Origin: Oryzias latipes
Taxonomy: Eukaryota > Chordata > Actinopteri > Beloniformes > Adrianichthyidae
Direction of reading: 5' to 3'
Length of the DNA stretch: 64,000 bases
Assembly (NCBI RefSeq): GCF_002234675.1
Contig: NC_019859.2
Coordinates: 30,727,434-30,791,433 of the forward strand
Both the position numbers and the translations under genes were made by a program. Below are positions 56,201 through 64,000 of the stretch, one piece after another. The first letter of the stretch is position 1; each line of letters opens with the position of its first letter. The notes beneath the pieces were generated by a model that saw nothing but the letters and a program-made list of their open reading frames with translations, was not told where the DNA came from and did no database searches.

Positions 56201-59200
56201 CACAGGCGAGTGGGCGTAACCCTCCAGAAGAAGCCATGGCCCACCTGCACAGAAAACAAAGAGAGGAAAACAAATGTAAACTGACAGACGGGGTCAGTCA
56301 CAGAAACCCGTCAATGTGCTTCAATGGATTTATTGCAACTTTTTCTGGTGCTCTTGATTTTACAATTTGTGGATTTTTTTCACTCTAACTTAAAAACATA
56401 ACAGTTGATGTTGGCTCACTGTTTGTCTGTGAAGCTTCAGCATTAATCCCCCCCCCACAGGCTTTTGAAGTGGCTGAGTCTCAGCTGGGGATTCCTGCCC
56501 TGCTGGACCCAGAAGACATGGTGTCCATGAAGGTGCCTGACCGGCTCAGCATCATCACATACGTGTCGCAGTACTACAACTTTTTCAACGACAGGTCTAC
56601 AGGTGTGTTTCCCGTTTCTGCTGTTGCCTCGAGTGGATCCCGCGGGAGTGATGATCGTGGCCTCTGCCTCTGCATCCACAGCAAACCCGCCTTCAGTGAA
56701 GAGGCTGGCTCCTGCCGGACAGACTGAGCCGGCCCTGAAGAAGCCTCTCGGCCCTAAAGACAGCGACGCGACAGAGAATGAGGTAAGTTAGAGGTTGGAA
56801 TGTGTTGGAGGCCTGGAGTTCATGTTGACTCTAGAGCGCGCATGTTTCCTGCTACATCTGCATGACAGCAATCTGTGGCCGTAGGGTTAGATTTTATTTT
56901 CCTGATGAGGTTATTGTCCTAGATAGGGGTGTAACACAAAGAACTCACTGGGATCCTTTTGTGATACTCTGTGTTTAGGACGTGCATCTGTATTTAAAGT
57001 TGCATCACGTTTGTCATTATGCATGGACTGCAAAAACACATGTCACTGTACAACAATAGACGCCTCTGTCTTTTTATATACACGGACTTCCTTGTGTGAA
57101 GGTTGCAGCGCAGCATGGACATGGGTAGAATAATTCTATGAAGATAGCCTCTGTATCGTGTCTCTCTTTTGTCTTGCATGCCTTCAAACCTGTTTCCTCC
57201 AAACCCCGTACCGGCATCCTTCCCATCACCCCCTTCTCTCACACTCCCCTCTTCAGATGGAAACTCATTGTTCTCCCTCATCTTCCTGTTCTTCATCCCC
57301 ACATCTGCTCTCCACTCCTGAACCTAGGCAGTAGGGCAGGGTGGGGTTTGGGGTGGAGTTTTGCTGTGAAGGAAAACAAGAAGTCAGTTTTGTTTGTTTT
57401 TAAATCTCAGTGATTTCACTCTGACCCTCTAGTGTTGCAGTTTGCCTTTTTCTAAAATCTTTTTTAGTTACCGGTACCGGTACCGGTAACAAAACCCTTG
57501 AAGGAATCTTATCCATGTCAGTTATGACTGAAACAAGTATTTACCAGAGTCACTAACCGGGCGGGTTTTGTTTTTGACTCACACTTTAGTGCTAACCCTG
57601 TATGGGTTTATTTAGAAGGGGAGGATCGTGTTCATGAACTGAGCAGAGGGAATGTTCCACGTCTCCAAATCCTGACTCCATGTATGATCTCCCCCATTAC
57701 TCTTCATCTTCCCCTTCCCCCTTCCCCCGGTGTCTTTTCCTTGTCTGCGTTGCTGACATCAAACCCGTGGCGGCCACCTTCAGTCAGTCCAGCCTGCACA
57801 GACGGCGGGCGTAGAACCGGCTGCCAAACGCAGCACCCTGAGCAGCACCTGCTCCGCCTGCCACAAACACGTCCACCTGGTGCAGCGGTTCCTGGTGGAC
57901 GGCAAGCTGTACCACCGTAACTGTTTCAGGTGAGGCTTCTATGGGGATGGCAAGAATCTAACGCTGATGTGACCAGCTGGGAATTTGTCTTTAAGTGGTT
58001 AAAAATTGGTTTTGTGTCTGAAAGCATTTCAATCCAAAAAAGAAAAAGGGATTTTGTTGCTCTAATATTTCCTTCTTAACAAAAAAATTCTGCAGGACAG
58101 ACCAACTTCTGGGCCTCAGGAGCAGGTCTGCTGAGGAAAAACCCTCAGACCCACTCCGGAGATGTATAATTGCTACTGAATTTATATTAAATATTTATAA
58201 ATATTTGTTGGAAACAGTTTAATTGATTTAATAACCCAATGGTTATGAGACCAAGTTAAAAGGACGATCATGAGAAGGATCGGTTTTTTATTCTTTTCCA
58301 GCAGGTCAGTCAGGAAATACGAGTTTTACTGCCTTATCCAAGGTGGATCAAAAACCTGACTTTATCCGGTTTCTGATTCACAGACTCAGTCTATACATAA
58401 AGAAGTACATAAAGTGTGTTTTTTTTAAATAAAAATGTAATAAAACATATGAGCCAATCAGAAGGAAGTTGAGTGTAAAATCACTGTACTGTGTGTGAAC
58501 AGTTCAGACATGGTTATAATTGAATCAATAATTCAAACCAGCACCTACAGATGTGATCAGATTACTGATAGAGGCATCATACAAATAGTAAAAAAAAATC
58601 AATGAGAAGATGGGGTAAAGATGAGTGACGATGATGGTAAATCTAAGAAGCAGAAAATGACGACAAACAGAAACACTGGAGCCTCTTCTAGAGCACATGT
58701 AACAAACTCGAGGCCTGTGGGCCACATCTAGCCCGGCGTGTAATTATACCCGGCCCATGAGATCCTTCTATATCATTGTTATTAATGGCCCGGCGATATG
58801 TAGTGCTGGTAACGCATTAAAATTCAGATTCCATCATGCAGCGCTTCAGCTGCCGCGCCGAACACTTCATGACGTTTCGGAAAACAGAGCCTTTTAAAAA
58901 CTGATGGGAGGCAGAATATATGTTTACTGACATGGCCGGTAAACCCATGCGTCTAATTTGTGGAGCTAATGTGACTGTAATTAGAAACAGAACGTGGGTC
59001 AAAATACGCACTTTGCTGATAAATTAAGCCCGCCGCTTTGAGGAACGAAAAAATGAATTTTGTTTGTCTTCCTTACCCATTGGGCACCGATTGAGCTGCA
59101 GTGTTTTGGCACACTGAAGTACGACACTTCAGGGCCGCACAGTTTATTCACTCCATTCCCGCAGAAATGCCCCGGCTTCGTCTACATGCGGCTCCCTCCT

Positions 59201-62200
59201 GTGCATGTTTGGTTGCAGATTTCTGTGTGAGAAGCTCTTCTCGGTGATGAAGACTAGGAAAACAGTACACAGGAGTCGTCTCACTGAGGGGCCCCTGCAG
59301 TCCATCCTGAGAATCTCCACAACACAGGAGCTCGCACCAAACACAAACCAACTTGTTGCCAAAAAAACGATGCCAGGCATCCAGGCTGGCATACGTTTAC
59401 ATAGACCTTTATTGAAAGTGGGTGCTTGAACGTGCGATTCAGAGGGCGGTGTGAACGGCGCCTAATGTAGATGTTGAGAATGGAAATGGCTCTTCATACA
59501 TAGCGTAACCCCATCATTTTTCATATTGGATGGTGAGATCACAGAGAATTTCAAAATAAAAGCTCTACATCCAGAAATGAGATTCAGTCCAATACTCCTC
59601 AAAAGGTTAATCTCAGCCTAGATGCTTTGTTCAATTTAAGAAGTCCAGGCTGTCTTGAGAATATGACATTTCTAACCTAATTCAATTTTTACTATTAATA
59701 AAGTTTTATTCTGCTTATGCATTTTTGCCATCTCAGGTGCACAAAGTGTCACAGCACTCTGCTTCCTGGATCCTACAAGTTGGGGACGGACCTGGGGGCT
59801 TTGGTCTGCAGCCATCACCTCTCAAAGCAAACCCCCCCCACCCAGAACGGCGCCTCAGAAGTCGGCAAGAAAGAAATTCAGCCTGCCAGGACTGGTGGCA
59901 GTACATCCCTCAACACTGCACCCAACACTGGGGGCCAGGAAAACACTCCACCCTCAGAGGAGCAGAGCCGGGACTCTGTCGGGGCGGCGCTGGCTGAAGC
60001 TGGCGCTGAAGATAAACCAACAGAGGCGGACAGACAAAGGGAGTCAGAGGAGAAGTCTCGATCGTCCTCTCCTCCCAACCCCTTTGAGGAGAGTGATGAA
60101 GAGGAAACCCAGAGTGTAACAGAGGAGGGACCACAAACTGTAGTCCACAGCATGACGAATGGGGAGCTCCCTTCCACACCTGAAAACCCTCTGGAAAGTT
60201 CCAGCCGACCAGTGCCTGCCCCCCGAAAGGTTTCTGAGGCCGTGCCTCCCCCCCGCCCGGCCCCACGAGCTCGACTCTCACAAAGAGCAAATACTGTCGG
60301 TAGGTTTCCGTTTCAGAACACATTCAAAGATGCTGCTGCTGTTCACGCCGATGCTTCTTTCCTCGCAGGAGAGCATCAGAAGCCTCCGACTCCTCCCAAA
60401 CCTCGAGAAAGATCGGAGTCTCCAGCAAGGTGATGCATTTCTGCCACGTAACTGTTGACTTCTTCATAGCACCAACCCCAATCATGTCATCAGTGTTCAC
60501 TCCACACATTCTGAAACACTTTTGTTGTCGAGGCTTAACCTCCGCCTCCATTTGGACGTTTCTGTTCTTCTCTTGTCTCTTCGTGACCCCCCCATCACTG
60601 TTTGTGTGTCTCACCATTCAGTGGCTCCCATAAACCTAAAGACCCACCTTGGCTTGTCCTGGTTCAGTCAGAGCAAAAGAAGAAGAAAGCCCGTCCCCCG
60701 CCTCCCCCTGGACCGGCAACTCCGTCAAACACCTCCTTGTCTACTCTCCAAGGGGAGGGCTCCTCCAGACCCAGCTCACCTTCTCACCCCTCCAACCCCT
60801 TCGAGGAAGACGACGACAACGATGAAGGCAAAGAAGAGGAAGGTGGAGAAGGAGTAGCGGTTCCTCCCTCTGTGTCTGCAAACCACCCATGGTACAGGAT
60901 CAGCCAAGCACCTGACCTGGGAGATGGAGACACCAGCCCCCAGAGGAGCAGCCCCTCCACTTCTGCCAGTCCCGGGAGTGCCAAAAGCAAGAAAAGGCCA
61001 GCTCCTCGTGCTCCAAAGCTGCCTGCTAGAACCCAAGGTTGGTTCTCCCATAACCTTCATGGTTCTCCCAAAAGGGAGACCTCAAAGCTGCTGTCCTTCA
61101 TGGTGGGGAGAGGTTTCTGAGCTTTAATCAAACGGCTGTCTCCATGCACATAAACTGGAGGTTTCCACTTCCTCTGTTGGCCTTTTCTTGCTCACTGGAA
61201 TCGAACCCAAAAGCATATAATGTTATTTGTTGAGCACTGAAACAGAAACCCCTAGAAAAAAAAACAAGACAATCTGGCCTTAATAGAATAATTTAGTTTG
61301 AATGACATAACAATTCTATTTATAAAACTCTTGCTGCGTCGGATTTCCCTCACTACTCCTTAACACCTAAAAGACTGTAAAGTGCGGGACTATCCAGTGC
61401 CCTGGATTTTGGTGCAATTCTGACACATAATCACGACTTCTTTTTTTTTTTACTCCAAAGTAACATCCTAATAAATGTGAACATTTTACAAAGACCTAAT
61501 TATCAATCCATTGTGTTCATAAAAGTAAACTTTTTTTCCAAATGACAAATTGATCAAACGCTATGCGTCGTGGTTTATATTCACCAATCTCGTTAGCATT
61601 GATGCACACCAGTTTTTTGCAGAGACTTCTGGGAAAATTCCTAGTGGATTTTGGAATTGTTGAACAAAGGTCATCCCCTATGCCCTTTATGGTGCACTAA
61701 GTGAGTAGTAGTGAGGGGATTTGATCAAAACGTCTGGGGTTTGTTTTTTTAGTTTTTTTAAAAGTTATAAGCAGTTTACAAATAATTAAACTGACAAACA
61801 GATTATAAACTTCTGGATATAAATTGGTCCCTACTCATAAATGTATTGTAGGTTCATTCATTTGACCTTTTTGTTCACTTTCAGGAGGAACATAACTCAC
61901 TTTTGTTCACTCTTAGATTCATTTTGTAATGCAAATCCTGATTTTTTTTTTTATAATTTTTTATGTTGTGGCTGCATCCCTCAGTAAACTCTAGAGGAGG
62001 TTTTCCTGTTTAGCTATTTAATTAATATTCCAACTGTGTTACAGAAGTGGTTTCACCAACATCATTTATTTAAATTACTCTGTTTTCCCTAAAAACAACT
62101 ACAATTATAGTCTTTTACACATAAATTGATGTCCTTTCTGTTTCATACATCTAGTAACTCATGAAATAAAGTTTTCCATCATTGACAGCTCAGTTCTCTG

Positions 62201-63496
62201 AAGCATCAGGCGTGATTTCTTTCTGTTGCAATTAACTTCATGCTAAATCCGAAAAGCTAAACCATGGATAAAAATTTAGCCTTAGATCAGAGTAAAATTG
62301 TTTTTCCCCCCAGACAGAATCTACATTGTTGTATATTTTAATCCTGCCGTTTTCTTCCCTCATCTTCACTTTGACTCTACTCTTCAGCCTGTCCTCCCTC
62401 TCAGGCCTCCTCCTGTTCTCCATCTCCAGCTCTCAGCACGGAGAGCTTGTCCTCCTGCTCAGACCACGGCTCCTCCCCGCTACCCCTGGGTGGCAGTGCC
62501 ACCAGCGTCCAGGAGCAGAGCTTCACCAAAAGTGTGTCGGAGCCTTCCATCGCTTCGTCCGACGACACCTCCGTCCCCTCCTCCTCCCCAGCTGACAGTC
62601 GGCATACTGCTAACGCAAGACCTCACTCCACTGCTGTGACAGCCAACGCCAGCTCAGCTCCAAACACCCCTCAGACCAATCGCAGCTCTGACGGTCTAAG
62701 ACCTAAAGCTCCACCCCCACGACCCTCGACGACCCCCAGCCCGCTGGTCGCACAATCGCCTAAAAAGGTTCAAACTCAGTTTTACAGAAAAAGGGCAGTA
62801 TTGTAAGCATGCTAGCATCCGGCCTCTTCCAAACCTGCCGAATTCCTTCAGGGTCAGGGGGCGGCTAGAGCCCAGCCAGCTACTATTGGGCAGAGGCAGA
62901 GTACATCCTGAACAGGTCTCCAGTCTATTTCAGGGCCACCATACTAACATGTTTTTGTTTTTAGCAGATATGCAAGGAGAACCCCTTCAACAGAAAAGCG
63001 TCTCCTTCTCCAGCCAAAACCCCAGCGAGACCTCCGATGGGACCTCGTCCCGCCAGACCTCCAGCTCCTGGATACGGCTTCCCGCTCATCAAACGCAAAG
63101 TACGAACAGCGGGCTAACGTGACGCGAGACCGATTTTTATTTCTGTTTTGAAAACGCGCTGCGGCGCTCAACGCGTTCCGTCATCCGTGCAGGTGCAGTC
63201 AGACGATTACATCCCAGTGGAGGACATCCATGGAGAGATGGCTCAGCTGGAGAAGCAGCTGGATGAGCTCGAGCTGCGTGGAGTGGAGCTGGAGAAGAAG
63301 CTGAGGAGCAACCCAAGCGGTACAGCATCAGTGTGGACCGGAGTCGGTGTTGATTTGTGTTTCCCTGTTCAACCTTTCTGACCGTGTCTGTGCTGTGCCA
63401 CACAGATGAGGATGAGGAGCACTTGCTGGTGGACTGGTTCACTCTGATTCACGACAAACACCTCTTGATTCGCCGTGAAGCTGAGCTCGTCTACAC
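50293..63496 (+). CDS. micall1: MICAL-like protein 1, first 12 coding exons; 3' part off the right edge
   Basis: Exons are 50293-50435, 53282-53330, 56461-56602, 56682-56782, 57784-57929, 59737-60299, 60369-60429, 60622-61037, 62430-62767, 62968-63099, 63193-63319 and 63406-63496 (2309 nt, about 770 residues). The start is [20 protein letters not shown]. The calponin-homology domain spans about 1-105 ([31 protein letters not shown]). The LIM domain spans about 160-215 ([17 protein letters not shown] with [17 protein letters not shown]). A long Pro/Ser-rich linker has three NPF motifs (about residues 307, 459 and 658), which in MICALL1 bind the EHD1 EH domain. The bMERB coiled coil begins at about 690 ([20 protein letters not shown]) and is cut by the window edge. 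MICALL1 scaffolds tubular recycling endosomes with Rab8/Rab35 and EHD1. Exon 10 could start at 62965 instead, adding one Gln. Intron 3 is only 79 nt. The introns hold several repeats. Confidence 0.95.
51107..51190 (-). repeat. Degenerate SINE tail fragment in micall1 intron 1
   Basis: 'tcggaatatcccatcagggg' and 'ttttggcagagatt' match the tail of the SINE family, with the rest diverged. The remainder of intron 1 (50436-53281) shows no recognisable repeat or exon. Confidence 0.4.
53479..53951 (+). mobile_element. Nonautonomous DNA transposon (CCCACTCCAAT-ended family), copy B
   Basis: It has the same order of blocks as the element at 13582-14155 ('ttctgcagaccgggaagag', 'agcccctcacaacccc', 'atgtcctccatcacgagaaa') and ends ATTGGAGTGGG. 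It lies in micall1 intron 2. Confidence 0.65.
54013..54474. mobile_element. DNA transposon remnant with CTGCGTTCACACCAAAC ends
   Basis: The left end CTGCGTTCACACCAAAC and right end (inverted CTGTGTTCACATCAAAC) match at 15 of 17 bases. It is 462 bp long with no transposase. It lies in micall1 intron 2. Confidence 0.6.
54900..56440. other. Unclassified, repeat-like part of micall1 intron 2
   Basis: The base composition is more GC-rich than the surrounding intron at 55200-55800, and the text around 55900-56300 ('ggacaacccagatgcaggac') looks like a dispersed fish repeat. I could not define ends or a family. Confidence 0.3.
58690..59370 (+). mobile_element. Degenerate hAT (Charlie/ZBED-like) transposase relic
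   Basis: It begins with 'aacaaactcgaggcctgtgg', like the CAGGGGTGTCAAACTC ends of Charlie-type hATs. Inside, broken frames give a fragment MTFRKTEPF near the left and, at 59205-59350, [20 protein letters not shown], the hAT C-terminal dimerisation segment. Most of the catalytic core is missing. It lies in micall1 intron 5. Confidence 0.5.
61038..62429. other. micall1 intron 8, nothing recognised
   Basis: AT-rich sequence with poly-T runs. Read-through from exon 8 would add 27 residues to a stop at about 61118, but no poly(A) signal follows closely. Confidence 0.5.
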
Positions 63497-64000
63497 GTAA
63501 GTGTGTAAGGCTGCAGGGAGACACGATGTTCCAAAGACCGCCAATGTCCCTAAGACCTTTAGCAAGGGCACAGAGTAAGAGCAGCTCGTGTCTGTACAGG
63601 AACTCAACGAGAAACTTTCAGTGAAGACATTTTAAGAATGTGTAAGAGTGTGAACATAAAGAAATGTTAAGAAGCAAGTTTACTGAAGATCCTAATGGAG
63701 TTCAGCAATTCCAGGATTCCTCCCCTTTCCCTGGTAGAGTTTAGTTGAAATGAAAAAGACATTAAACGTGGAAGGGGCACGTCAATGATCAATGAAATAA
63801 TCAATGAGACGCAAACGCACACGCACGCAGGCAGACACACACACTCGCGCACATACTCATGAAACGCGAGCACACACTCGCGTGATGCCTGTGTGTGAGG
63901 CGGCCACTGCGTGTGAGAAGAATAGGGAAAGCCACTGTGAGTGGCTAAAATGCGTGTAGGGGGAGGGGCCTAGAGCTGACCAACCAATCACAGTGGGGTA
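63497..64000. other. micall1 intron 12, to window end
   Basis: It contains a CA/CG-rich dinucleotide stretch (about 63810-63880) and no exon. The rest of the bMERB domain lies beyond the window. Confidence 0.5.

Overview
The window is a piece of a teleost fish nuclear genome, most likely Japanese medaka (Oryzias latipes) or a close relative. It has short multi-exon vertebrate genes with GT-AG introns, CpG-rich starts and many fish repeats. The strongest species clue is a structurally whole copy of the hAT transposon Tol2, an element I know only from medaka and its nearest relatives. I recognised all genes by translating exons and comparing them with remembered human proteins; no database search was possible. 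Every splice junction below was placed by hand with reading-phase bookkeeping, and every complete CDS sums to a multiple of three.

Layout from left to right: bmerb1 (minus, 1322-5288, running off the left edge); mpv17l (minus, 10171-12205, complete, 4 exons); ntan1 (minus, 15232-22069, complete, 10 exons); ddx17 (plus, 23896-34474, complete, 13 exons); gga1 (minus, 37696-44480, complete, 17 exons); Tol2 (44814-49501 with perfect 8-bp target duplications and a complete 4-exon transposase gene on minus); micall1 (plus, 50293-63496, 12 exons seen, running off the right edge). ntan1/ddx17 and gga1/micall1 are head-to-head pairs; ddx17 and gga1 converge.

The host genes are housekeeping or trafficking genes: a microtubule-associated bMERB protein (bmerb1), a mitochondrial or peroxisomal inner-membrane protein (mpv17l), the N-terminal asparagine amidase of the Arg/N-degron pathway (ntan1), a DEAD-box RNA helicase (ddx17), an Arf-dependent clathrin adaptor (gga1) and a recycling-endosome scaffold (micall1). 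The first three are neighbours on human 16p13.11 and the last three lie on 22q13.1, so the window joins two human synteny groups. gga1 and micall1 both act in endosomal sorting, and bmerb1 and micall1 share the bMERB fold.

Repeats fill the introns and spacers. They include a tRNA-derived SINE family with target duplications, L2-type LINE 3' ends, a TTAA-flanked piggyBac-like MITE family (3 copies), a MITE family with CCCACTCCAAT ends (3 copies), a hAT-like family with AGGGGTGTAAT ends (one copy carrying a nested SINE and LINE), a Harbinger derivative that keeps only its Myb-like gene, and a degenerate hAT relic. Long simple tracts occur, notably (TA) of about 60 units and a run of 33 C.

Most notable observations: the Tol2 insertion inside what was a roughly 1.1-kb bidirectional gga1/micall1 promoter; two MITEs of a kind I associate with carp-like fishes inside Tol2's own first intron; a 59-bp near-perfect hairpin in ddx17 intron 11; two probable GC-AG introns; and an unexplained 188-codon ORF with a nearby poly(A) signal opposite gga1.
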